In this document: positions 1 to 5,481 of the stretch, one piece after another
Numbering within the stretch: position 1 is the stretch's first letter
Layout: the number at the start of each line of letters is the position of its first letter
NCBI GenBank assembly: GCA_905215405.1
Contig: CAJMQE010000118.1
Coordinates: forward strand, 1 to 9,242
Reading direction: 5' to 3'
Origin: an uncultured bacterium
GTDB lineage: Bacteria > Bacillota > Clostridia > Lachnospirales > Lachnospiraceae
Length of the DNA stretch: 9,242 bases
Notes under the pieces: generated by a model
Databases searched by the model: none
The model's input: only the letters and a program-made list of their open reading frames with translations
Told to the model about the DNA's origin: nothing
Position numbers and translations under genes: made by a program

Positions 1-44
1 GAATTGTAGATTGATGATTTTGTATGAATAAGGAGCGAACTGAA

Positions 45-254
45 TTGAACAAAGAGTTAAAAGTTATAGATTTTTATTGTAAGAAGTGCAAAAAGAGTAT
101 GAAAGTTTCATACATAGTTACAGGTAACAGAAATTATCCGGTACTGCCGAGAGTAATGATGAAGTGTCACCATTGTGGCAGAGTAATGACCTTGAAGAAT
201 TTCAAGGAAGGCGAGCTGCTGGATAGAGTAGAACAGGATAAATATTATATCTGA
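45..254 (+). CDS. Small zinc-ribbon protein (two CxxC knuckles)
   Basis: This is a 69-aa protein when started at TTG 45. An in-frame ATG at 24 has no ribosome binding site, whereas AAGGAG at 30-35 lies 9 bases before TTG 45, so I prefer the later start. The visible motif is a pair of Cys-x-x-Cys knuckles (CKKC and CHHC) about 27 residues apart, the pattern of a small Zn-ribbon that binds nucleic acid or protein. Small zinc-ribbon proteins of this kind, such as the cysteine-rich KTR type of Tn916-like elements, are common cargo in Firmicute mobile elements. The KTR signature itself is not seen here, so I only note the resemblance. The gene is followed by a 280-base gap with RNA structure. Its function is unknown. 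Confidence 0.65.
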   Translation: MNKELKVIDFYCKKCKKSMKVSYIVTGNRNYPVLPRVMMKCHHCGRVMTLKNFKEGELLDRVEQDKYYI

Positions 255-290
255 TACATACAGTCAGGCATCAGATGCTGCGGCAGATAG

Positions 291-319
291 TTGGTCGCAA
301 CAGGACAAGACAATTAAAT
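291..319 (+). promoter_or_regulatory. Weak candidate promoter for the structured leader
   Basis: TTGGTC at 291-296 and TTAAAT at 314-319 are separated by 17 bases. Both hexamers are imperfect matches to the sigma-A consensus. The predicted start near 326 falls just before the folded region at 336-385, which is the main reason to mention it. Confidence 0.25.
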
Positions 320-325
320 TAGTGG

Positions 326-452
326 TCATCATGATATGGGAGACACCTGCAATAAGCGTAAGCTGATGATACGTAAAGGTGCCATCCTAAGGACGCATGA
401 AAAATTAGAAACCAGTTTGAGGACTGGGACTGTTTTTCATGTGTCCTTTTTT
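326..452 (+). ncRNA. Candidate structured RNA (leader or small RNA) upstream of the first Xre gene
   Basis: The stretch has no plausible gene but can fold into nested helices. ATGG 336-339 pairs with CCAT 382-385. CACCT 344-348 pairs with AGGTG 377-381. GCGTA 356-360 pairs with TACGT 370-374, with one G-U pair. Only a few bases later a 15-bp terminator hairpin begins. Compact nested helices followed by an intrinsic terminator are the layout of a riboswitch or attenuator, or of an independent small RNA. I compared it mentally with common classes (purine, c-di-GMP-I, glutamine, THF, fluoride, guanidine-III) and none fits. Function and exact ends are inference. Confidence 0.35.
389..452 (+). terminator. 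Strong intrinsic terminator with internal hairpin
   Basis: AGGACGCATGAAAAA at 390-404 pairs with TTTTTCATGTGTCCT at 433-447 (15 bp, one G-U). A second hairpin, CCAGT 412-416 with ACTGG 423-427, sits inside the loop, and a T run follows at 447-452. It lies about 80 bases before the Xre start, so it separates that gene from upstream transcription or attenuates it. Confidence 0.75.
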
Positions 453-534
453 ATTTGCCGAAAATTACATATCTAGGGAGTTATTGTCCCTCCTCAAACG
501 AGTTAACGGTAACAAGTTTGAAAGGATGGACAAT

Positions 535-870
535 ATGAACAATTATATGTACGATGCAGTAGAGGCTGGAAAGAGAATTAGAGAGGTTAGGAAAAAGAAT
601 AAGTACACACAAGAGCAGTTAGCTGAAAAGCTGTTTCTTACGGCTGAAAGCGTATCTAATTTTGAAAATGGAAAGACCATGTGTATGCCGGAGAATGTAG
701 CAAAGATATGTGAAATTTTTAGTGTTACAGCGGATTATATATATTATGGGATAGAGAGTGCATCAAAAATTAAGAATCCTTTAATGGACAGCATAATGGT
801 TAAGCTTAGTGGCTGTAGTGCGGATGAACTGGACAGGATTGATAAGATGATTTCCTTGTTTCTTGGATAG
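535..870 (+). CDS. Xre-family helix-turn-helix transcriptional regulator (copy 1)
   Basis: This is a 111-aa DNA-binding regulator. An HTH_3/Xre domain occupies roughly residues 12-66, with the sequence TQEQLAEKLFLTAESVSNFE forming the two recognition-motif helices. The C-terminal part (about residues 75-111) is short and probably mediates dimerisation. An upstream in-frame ATG at 439 falls inside the terminator hairpin and has no ribosome binding site. ATG 535 has AAAGGA at 521-526 with 8-base spacing, so I chose it. It is closely similar to the regulator at 3000-3350, including the segment VSNFE-x-GKTMCMPE. The two flank a 303-aa and a 295-aa gene. It probably represses promoters within the element, but the operator is not identified. 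The leader terminator upstream suggests it may be attenuated. Confidence 0.88.
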   Translation: MNNYMYDAVEAGKRIREVRKKNKYTQEQLAEKLFLTAESVSNFENGKTMCMPENVAKICEIFSVTADYIYYGIESASKIKNPLMDSIMVKLSGCSADELDRIDKMISLFLG

Positions 871-892
871 ATACATATAGAGAATGATGTGA

Positions 893-916
893 TATAATCA
901 TATATATAGTTGGAGG
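893..916 (+). promoter_or_regulatory. -10 element and strong ribosome binding site for the 303-aa gene
   Basis: A perfect TATAAT at 893-898 is preceded by GATGTGA and followed 10 bases later by GTTGGAGG at 909-916. No good -35 is seen at 16-18 bases upstream (GATACA at 870-875 is the nearest). The same arrangement occurs before the 295-aa gene at 2029-2053, so the two genes may be co-regulated. The transcript leader would be very short. Confidence 0.45.
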
Positions 917-924
917 TAGTTTTT

Positions 925-1836
925 ATGGTGAAAACAGATAAAGAAGTCAACAAAGCAGTCGAAAAGAAACTAAGTAATTATAGAAAAAAACTATCGAATA
1001 GAAAAAAACTATCGAATAAAGAAATGTCAGAGATTATAAATACTACATTAAGTAATGGCGTATTTGTAGCCGATAAGTATGCCTTTTCTTTAAATGATGT
1101 TAAACAAGAGTTTAAAAGAAACCATCAGTTTAAAAATATTATAAGCTCAGGTGCTTATTTTTATTTTCAGAATAAATTGTGCGTATGCTTAAATAATACG
1201 ATAGTTGTTAATAATGATGGAGTATATTATTCGGAAGATGTAAAAAAGAATCCTTCATTGTATTTTTTGACACGAATCAATCGAGGTCATTTACATAGAA
1301 AGCCTAGAAATAATACATGTGAAATAAAGGCGAGAACATATTTCATACATGCAAAACAATATCAAGAACTGTCACGCAAAGGTCGTGTCGTAATAGATAG
1401 TACTAGCTATCTTATGAATGAGGTGGGAAGTTATGTTAATGGTACAGGAGGTCTAGGTCCGGGGGATTCATTTGGGTTATACTTCACATGGCTAATGGAT
1501 GAAAAATATAATATTTCAAAAAAAGAGTTAGCAGATATTACGGGGATAGATGAGCGCACAATAACTAGAATGCGAACCAAGGAAGATTATTTGCCTTCTT
1601 TAGAATATATAATTGCTTGCTGTATTGCAATGTCACTTTTACCATGGGAGAGTGACAAACTCATAGATCTCGCTGGTTACAAACTTAGAACAAACTTGAA
1701 AATAGAAAGAGGTTATATAGCATTAATACATGTTTTTTACCAGTGTAGCATAGATGAATGTAATGAGTTCCTGGAACAAATGGGACTGACATCTCTTTCA
1801 TCTATAATAAAAACTAAGAAAAAAAATAAACAGTAG
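925..1836 (+). CDS. Uncharacterised 303-aa protein with C-terminal helix-turn-helix
   Basis: Start ATG 925 lies 8 bases after GGAGG (912-916). A TTG at 910 is in frame but overlaps that site. Residues 14-31 contain three KKLSN repeats in a highly basic tail. Residues about 45-175 are mixed alpha/beta with no motif I recognise. Residues about 183-252 look like an Xre-type helix-turn-helix (ISKKELADITGIDERTITRM followed by a scaffold helix). A segment ending CSIDECNEFLEQMG (274-287) resembles a tail common on Firmicute HTH proteins. No metallopeptidase HExxH and no obvious nuclease motif are visible. The gene is a single-gene unit closed by its own terminator at 1886-1923. It could be a large sensor-regulator, or a toxin/defence protein with a DNA-binding tail. 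I cannot tell which. Confidence 0.8.
   Translation: MVKTDKEVNKAVEKKLSNYRKKLSNRKKLSNKEMSEIINTTLSNGVFVADKYAFSLNDVKQEFKRNHQFKNIISSGAYFYFQNKLCVCLNNTIVVNNDGVYYSEDVKKNPSLYFLTRINRGHLHRKPRNNTCEIKARTYFIHAKQYQELSRKGRVVIDSTSYLMNEVGSYVNGTGGLGPGDSFGLYFTWLMDEKYNISKKELADITGIDERTITRMRTKEDYLPSLEYIIACCIAMSLLPWESDKLIDLAGYKLRTNLKIERGYIALIHVFYQCSIDECNEFLEQMGLTSLSSIIKTKKKNKQ
964..1018 (+). repeat. Coding tandem repeat (KKLSN x3)
   Basis: Two exact 18-bp units at 983-1000 and 1001-1018 follow a degenerate third unit at 964-981. They encode KKLSN three times. Exact identity of two units suggests a recent slippage event within the basic N-terminus of the 303-aa protein. Confidence 0.85.
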
Positions 1837-1885
1837 GACATTGCATGTCATATCTTAATACTGAATTTAAAGGGAAAAGAAGTAG

Positions 1886-1923
1886 GAAGCAGATGGAATT
1901 CACTGATTTCTGCTTCTTTTTTT
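1886..1923 (+). terminator. Intrinsic terminator after the 303-aa gene
   Basis: GAAGCAGA at 1886-1893 pairs with TCTGCTTC at 1909-1916 and is followed by seven T at 1917-1923. It lies about 50 bases after the stop codon and ends the upstream unit. Confidence 0.85.
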
Positions 1924-2028
1924 GACATCGTGTGTCCTATGCAGAAATGAAAAAAGTAAGTATTCTATAATCATAAAGAGGAATCAGAAATATCAAAACT
2001 GGTTCCTGTTAAAAAGAAATCCCGATGA

Positions 2029-2053
2029 TATAATAAAAGAAAAACGTTGGAGG
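2029..2053 (+). promoter_or_regulatory. -10 element and ribosome binding site for the 295-aa gene
   Basis: A perfect TATAAT at 2029-2034, preceded by CCCGATGA, is followed 11 bases later by GTTGGAGG at 2046-2053 and ATG at 2064. This repeats the layout at 893-916. No convincing -35 is visible. Confidence 0.45.
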
Positions 2054-2063
2054 AGTCATAAGT

Positions 2064-2951
2064 ATGAGCATAAGAGCTGCAGAAATTTACAAGGATATTT
2101 TAACAATGAAGAACATTTCAGAACAGGCACAGGAGAGTTATGTTAGGAATTTGCGTAAAAAGATGAATTTTTTGGTGGAGAAGGTGGCGTTAAGAAAGGT
2201 ATCAGATTTTAAGGAGGGAAATAATATACTCATCCCTAATTCGGATGCTGCTATTGTTCGTAATTTATTAATGAGTTCGTTAGATGATGAGTATCCACTT
2301 GTTGTAGACTGGTTCAATGGAAGCCTAGATTTATCAGATTCGGAAATATGTCTGCTTTTATATTGGTCTGTAAAAGAACCAATTATGAGAGCGGAAATGA
2401 CTGGTGAATCTGATATGGTAACAGTGGATGAATGGTTAGCAACAATTAAAGGGTTGTTAAATGTAGATATGGCAGAAAACACTATTGCTTTGAAGAATAA
2501 ATTGGAGGAGTTTCGAGTTAAAACATTGGTAAGAGACAGTACTGTTTCTTGTGGAGATATTGTAATAGGTCATGAAAATGGATTTAGGGACTATGCATCC
2601 CATTATGAAAAGAAAAAGAAAACCTTATCTGATGAGCTTTTGAAGAGTATTGTCAAAGATTTGAGTTTTCAGGAGGATTACTATCATGTATTAGAGCAAA
2701 TCATTGATTTTATGATAGAAGATGCTAAAGACAAGGCTATACCTGCTATTGAATGCTATGCTTTAGCAAAAGGGGTATCGGATTGTGAAACAGCTATAGA
2801 AATGATTAGAGATCCTGAAAATATAACGATGGTTTCAGAATACTATCCATGGCTAAAAAAAATAGGAGCTTTTTTAAAGGATAATCCTGAGGAAACGAAA
2901 AGAATCGAGGAGTATGCTCAGGTAAAGAATCTAGAGAAGTTCTTTGAGTAA
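2064..2951 (+). CDS. Uncharacterised 295-aa, mostly helical protein
   Basis: ATG 2064 lies 10 bases after GTTGGAGG, a clear start. The product is acidic and predicted to be largely helical, with no signal peptide, membrane segment or recognisable catalytic motif. Residues 1-40 (SEQAQESYVRNLRKKMNFL) are basic and could form a DNA-binding or interaction helix bundle. A stretch around residues 55-72 (ILIPNSDAAIVRNLLMSS) resembles linkers seen in regulatory proteins. The C-terminus has regularly spaced charged helices (DNPEETKRIEEYAQVKNLEKF). It is followed after 48 bases by the second Xre regulator, so the two may be cotranscribed up to the terminator at 3335-3390. I do not recognise the family. 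A regulator, anti-regulator or defence effector are all possible. Confidence 0.8.
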   Translation: MSIRAAEIYKDILTMKNISEQAQESYVRNLRKKMNFLVEKVALRKVSDFKEGNNILIPNSDAAIVRNLLMSSLDDEYPLVVDWFNGSLDLSDSEICLLLYWSVKEPIMRAEMTGESDMVTVDEWLATIKGLLNVDMAENTIALKNKLEEFRVKTLVRDSTVSCGDIVIGHENGFRDYASHYEKKKKTLSDELLKSIVKDLSFQEDYYHVLEQIIDFMIEDAKDKAIPAIECYALAKGVSDCETAIEMIRDPENITMVSEYYPWLKKIGAFLKDNPEETKRIEEYAQVKNLEKFFE

Positions 2952-2999
2952 ATAATATTTTATAATTTGTTGTGAAAGGAAGGAGGTGTCAGTGGAAAG

Positions 3000-3350
3000 T
3001 TGGAGCACAAAACAATTCATTATAATGCTGTTGAGTTTGGAAGACGAATTAGGACAATTCGTAAACAGAAGAAAATGACGCAGCAAGAACTAGCGGAATT
3101 ATTGTTTCTTTCAGAGGAAAGCGTTTCAAATTTTGAAACTGGAAAAACTATGTGTATGCCAGAACATGTTATCCAAATGTGTCAGATATTTGATGTTTCT
3201 GCTGACTACTTCTATTTCGGTAAAAATTATAAATTACAGGGGAATGATGGCATAGAACGTATATTTCAACGACTTAAGGGATGTAACCCATTTGAACTGT
3301 CAAAAATTGAACAGATAATAGACATCTTATTAGCTAAGCCAGCTGCTTAG
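3000..3350 (+). CDS. Xre-family helix-turn-helix transcriptional regulator (copy 2)
   Basis: This 116-aa paralogue of the regulator at 535-870 carries an HTH domain at about residues 13-66, with TQQELAELLFLSEESVSNFE. The predicted recognition region is almost identical in the two proteins, so they may bind overlapping operators. I chose TTG 3000 because no other in-frame start lies downstream of the strong AAGGAGGT at 2979-2986. The 13-base spacing is long, so translation may be moderate. The stop codon is embedded in the following terminator hairpin. The two copies have diverged in DNA sequence and C-terminus, which points to an old duplication or independent acquisition. A repressor/antirepressor pair is one possibility. 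Confidence 0.85.
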   Translation: MEHKTIHYNAVEFGRRIRTIRKQKKMTQQELAELLFLSEESVSNFETGKTMCMPEHVIQMCQIFDVSADYFYFGKNYKLQGNDGIERIFQRLKGCNPFELSKIEQIIDILLAKPAA

Positions 3351-3390
3351 TCTGACATATAAATTGTTAGACTAGCAGTTGGCTTATTTT
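3335..3390 (+). terminator. Intrinsic terminator overlapping the stop codon of Xre copy 2
   Basis: TAAGCCAGCTGCTTAGTCT at 3335-3353 pairs with AGACTAGCAGTTGGCTTA at 3369-3386 (18 bp, one bulge, one G-U), followed by TTTT at 3387-3390. The TAG stop at 3348-3350 is inside the stem. It separates the plus-strand unit from the convergent minus-strand gene. Confidence 0.85.
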
Positions 3391-3397
3391 GTTGTAA

Positions 3398-3928
3398 TTA
3401 ATAATTGTGAGAATAGAAGTCAATAATAGGTATATTATTTGCTATGAGATAGTTACCAATGCCACTTTCAATGTCTGATCGATTTAGCTCTTCTGGAATA
3501 TTATATAGTGGAAAAATAAATACATATGATTCATCCCAACTTTCGCCCAAGTGAGATATTATTTTGCCTGATGTAGTATCATAATTAAAGTTTATGTCAC
3601 AACTGGCTCCGATTACACCGATGTGATGTTTTTTCTTGGTGAATTTTATCCAAACAATATCTCGTTTATCTTTTAGATTATAAATTTTTTTATAGCTGGC
3701 ATAATCAAAACGTCTGAGTTCACGAGCTTTAGGAATTACCTTCGGATTACTAACTGCTGGAATACATAGAGAACAAAGGTATTGATTAATAAGCTGGATG
3801 ATTACTTCATCATCGACAGTATTCATATTGTATTGCTGTCCGGCTTTAATATATCTGATACAATTTTCAGAAATTGTACTGTGTTCTTTAGATGGAATTA
3901 TCCATTTCAAATTGTCTGCGTTAATCAT
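3398..3928 (-). CDS. Uncharacterised 176-aa orphan gene, convergent to the preceding unit
   Basis: On the minus strand, TAGGAG lies about 11 bases before ATG (3926-3928), and a promoter is visible further upstream. The protein has no signal peptide or membrane segment. The N-terminal half is helical (through about residue 60). The C-terminal half has strands and charged residues (DIVWIKFTKKKHHIGVIGAS, then SGKIISHLGESWDESYVFIFPLY) and ends in IGNYLIANNIPIIDFYSHNY. The alternation of beta strands with conserved-looking Asp, Glu and Lys residues could fit a nuclease-like fold, but I see no complete PD-ExK motif and do not assign one. It is bounded by a terminator on each side and transcribed alone, which is typical of an independently acquired cargo gene. 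Confidence 0.75.
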   Translation of the reverse strand: MINADNLKWIIPSKEHSTISENCIRYIKAGQQYNMNTVDDEVIIQLINQYLCSLCIPAVSNPKVIPKARELRRFDYASYKKIYNLKDKRDIVWIKFTKKKHHIGVIGASCDINFNYDTTSGKIISHLGESWDESYVFIFPLYNIPEELNRSDIESGIGNYLIANNIPIIDFYSHNY

Positions 3929-3960
3929 GAAAATGCTACTCCTACAAAAATGTTAAGTCA

Positions 3961-3988
3961 ATTATAACACCTAGCAAGTGATATACAA
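3961..3988 (-). promoter_or_regulatory. Promoter for the minus-strand 176-aa gene
   Basis: Read on the minus strand, TTGTAT (3983-3988) and a perfect TATAAT (3961-3966) are separated by 16 bases, about 35 bases before the start codon. The -35 is weak. Confidence 0.45.
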
Positions 3989-3994
3989 GAAACA

Positions 3995-4026
3995 AATAAC
4001 CTCGAATAGTATTCGGGGTTATTTTT
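3995..4026 (+). terminator. Intrinsic terminator upstream of the recombination operon, with a possible alternative fold
   Basis: AATAACCTCGAAT at 3995-4007 pairs with ATTCGGGGTTATT at 4011-4023 (13 bp, one G-U, 3-base loop) and a T run follows. The 3' arm can instead pair with a downstream segment: GTATTCGG 4009-4016 with CCGAATAC 4034-4041. That could act as an antiterminator or form a repeated operator. It shields the operon from upstream readthrough. Confidence 0.75.
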
Positions 4027-4053
4027 ATAAAAGCCGAATACCATTAGATTAAA

Positions 4054-4082
4054 TTAAATATGGATGTTTTGTAAAATATAAT
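4054..4082 (+). promoter_or_regulatory. Candidate promoter of the recombination operon
   Basis: TATAAT at 4077-4082 is perfect. TTAAAT at 4054-4059, 17 bases upstream, is a poor -35, so activation by a regulator is possible. TAAAAT at 4072-4077 is an alternative -10. Confidence 0.35.
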
Positions 4083-4129
4083 TGTGCTTAGGAACAGCAC
4101 ACCACGAGAGTGGAGGCGCCAATACTCTC
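4083..4129 (+). ncRNA. Hairpin-rich leader before the first recombinase-like gene
   Basis: TGTGCT 4083-4088 pairs with AGCACA 4096-4101. CCAC 4102-4105 and GTGG 4110-4113 close a GAGA tetraloop. A competing hairpin pairs GAGAGT 4106-4111 with ACTCTC 4124-4129 around GGCGCC. The last two are mutually exclusive. The segment is richer in G+C than its surroundings. It ends 34 bases before the start codon and could regulate translation. Function is inferred only from folding. Confidence 0.35.
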
Positions 4130-4162
4130 CAATACAAATCAAAATGTAAAGGAGATAACAAA

Positions 4163-4564
4163 ATGGATAAGACAGATTTTAATGTAGTAGACAACAATGA
4201 TAATCAGGAGCTTGCAAAGGGTATTGCATTTGTAAAGTCACGCAGAGCAGAACTTAATGTAGTCCAGATGGTCGAGAATATGCGTGATCAGGCAATGCCA
4301 AATGGAGTAATAATAAATGATGCGTATTGTGATCGCTCAATGACAAGGGACTATGACAGAGAAGCACTGAATGTTTTCTTTGCAACACTTAAAGAGGAAG
4401 ATTTTGAGGTTGTAGTAGTCAGAAGCCTGAATGAGATCACCGATGACATTTATGATCTGGAGGAATTTGTGAAGACCATCACAGATATGGGCATATGGCT
4501 CTATTCTCTTGAAGTCGGTCCGGTGCCAATTATTGTATCTCATGCAGAGGACTTCGGATGCTAA
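4163..4564 (+). CDS. Degenerate serine-recombinase (resolvase N-terminal-like) protein 1
   Basis: This is a 133-aa protein. ATG 4163 follows AAAGGAG (4148-4154) and is preferred over an unsupported TTG at 4082. Residues about 20-119 follow the fold order of the resolvase catalytic domain: a first strand (IAFVKSRR), a D-x-Y-x-DRS-like segment (53-59), a helix, then the strand-plus-helix FEVVVVRSLNEITDDIYDLEEF and a last strand IWLYSLEVG. In active enzymes the VVV strand leads into LDRLSR. Here it reads LNEITD (N90, E91, D94), so both catalytic arginines are lost. The nucleophile position aligns with R27 beside S26. There is no DNA-binding recombinase domain. It is therefore unlikely to cut DNA. 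It may act as a regulator or a partner of the integrase. It heads the operon. Confidence 0.65.
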   Translation: MDKTDFNVVDNNDNQELAKGIAFVKSRRAELNVVQMVENMRDQAMPNGVIINDAYCDRSMTRDYDREALNVFFATLKEEDFEVVVVRSLNEITDDIYDLEEFVKTITDMGIWLYSLEVGPVPIIVSHAEDFGC

Positions 4565-4779
4565 AGGAGTTCTCTAGTAGAGAAGCAGCAGGAAATCTTT
4601 CGGGTCGGGACAAACAAGTCCCGGCTGTGAAGGATTGCAGATTTACACAGACTGCGTTCGGAACAGTTGTACATGATTCAAGTGGGAAGTGGCTTGGTCA
4701 GTATGAAACAGAAGATGCAGCTGTAGAGATGTTAAGAGAAATGGCACAGGACGATGGAGGATATAGCGATGAAATATGA
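4558..4779 (+). CDS. Small 73-aa protein of unknown function
   Basis: ATG 4558 overlaps the end of the preceding gene (ATGCTAA), with AGAGGA shortly upstream, which suggests translational coupling. It overlaps the next gene by 11 bases. The product has a disordered, charged N-terminus, a central likely beta hairpin (FTQTAFGTVVHDSSGKWLGQY) and a C-terminal acidic helix (DAAVEMLREMAQDD). No cysteines form metal sites beyond a single Cys. I do not recognise the family. The tight packing indicates a real operon member that may bind one of its neighbours' products. Confidence 0.6.
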   Translation: MLKEFSSREAAGNLSGRDKQVPAVKDCRFTQTAFGTVVHDSSGKWLGQYETEDAAVEMLREMAQDDGGYSDEI

Positions 4780-5098
4780 TGGTTATCAAGTTGGAATCGT
4801 GATTAAGTCGTTACGAATCCAAAGAAATCTTACAAAAGAAGCCCTTGCTGCTGAGCTTGGTATTAGTGAGTCAACTATCAAAAAGTATGAGAATGGAGAA
4901 CGTGCATTAAGTATCACAAATCTATTTAAGATAATTGATTATTTCAAAGTAGATGCTAATACAATCCTGAATGTGGCAGAGAGTAAGAAAAAAACTTCAA
5001 TAGACTCCAGGCTGGAATTAATGGATTGCAGCAAGAAGGCATATTTTCAAAAGATATTTAACGAAATGCTAGATAACGCAGAGATGCTTGTTTCATAG
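4769..5098 (+). CDS. Xre-family helix-turn-helix regulator (copy 3)
   Basis: This 109-aa protein starts at ATG 4769, 8 bases after GGAGG at 4756-4760. The ATG at 4754 overlaps that site and is rejected. The HTH domain spans about residues 8-64, with TKEALAAELGISESTIKKYENGER as the two helices. A C-terminal helical region of about 40 residues (KKAYFQKIFNEMLDNAEML) probably mediates oligomerisation. It differs from the two Xre copies at 535 and 3000 in recognition helix and tail, so it should read a different operator. Its position inside the recombination operon suggests it autoregulates that operon or acts as antitoxin-like repressor for the MazF-type gene downstream. Confidence 0.88.
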   Translation: MKYDGYQVGIVIKSLRIQRNLTKEALAAELGISESTIKKYENGERALSITNLFKIIDYFKVDANTILNVAESKKKTSIDSRLELMDCSKKAYFQKIFNEMLDNAEMLVS

Positions 5099-5109
5099 GA
5101 GGTTTGGCT

Positions 5110-5478
5110 ATGAGAAGAAAGAAAAAGACGATTGAATGTATAGAGTATTTGTCAGTAAGTGCACCATTGGATAAAGTGGATCGCTTAGAGGATAAGCAGA
5201 GTAAATATATTCATGAGTATGTAAAAAATAAAGAATACATGATTGTTGGCACTGAACGCCGACATGGATTTTCACAGAATGATGTGGACAGACAGTGGCA
5301 TCAGATTGTGGATAAGATTAGAAAAAAGCAGGTAGATGGTGTAATAGTCGCAAACATGAGTGTTATTACAGACAACCTTATTGATGCATTTATAAAAATA
5401 GCACAGGTTCAGGATGCAGGAGGAATTATTGTTACAGTAGATGATGGCAGACTGGCTATGCAGTTAAGGGGGTTTTAG
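5110..5478 (+). CDS. Degenerate serine-recombinase (resolvase N-terminal-like) protein 2
   Basis: This is a 122-aa protein. ATG 5110 lies 7 bases after AGGAGG (5097-5102). The resolvase order is visible: strand IEYLSVSAPLD, helix DKQSKYIHEYVKN, strand EYMIVGTER, helix DRQWHQIVDKI, strand VDGVIVANMSVITDNLIDAF, then GGIIVTVDDG. Compared with the canonical YxRVS start, S17 matches the nucleophile but the arginine is replaced by S15. The LDRLSRN segment is MSVITDN (S84, V85, D88), so the catalytic arginines are missing. No zinc-ribbon or DNA-binding recombinase region follows. It shares the ITD substitution with the protein at 4163-4564, although overall similarity is low. Both probably descend from inactive resolvase-fold proteins with a regulatory role. 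It could alternatively serve as partner of the downstream toxin. Confidence 0.6.
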   Translation: MRRKKKTIECIEYLSVSAPLDKVDRLEDKQSKYIHEYVKNKEYMIVGTERRHGFSQNDVDRQWHQIVDKIRKKQVDGVIVANMSVITDNLIDAFIKIAQVQDAGGIIVTVDDGRLAMQLRGF

Positions 5479-5481
5479 GTT

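Noticed and set aside
301..315. GGACAAGAC resembling a guanidine-III riboswitch core
   Set aside because: Only a short word matches, and the pseudoknot partner sequences of that riboswitch are not present.
439..534. Upstream in-frame extension of the first Xre protein from ATG 439
   Set aside because: The ATG is part of the terminator stem and has no ribosome binding site; ATG 535 has both.
1922..1950. Perfect TTGACA after the terminator at 1917-1923
   Set aside because: No -10 hexamer occurs at 16-18 bases downstream, and the TATAAT at 1966-1971 is too far away.
1922..2146. Open frame of 74 codons upstream of the 295-aa gene
   Set aside because: It begins at a TTG in the T run of a terminator, lacks a ribosome binding site and overlaps the well-supported start at 2064.
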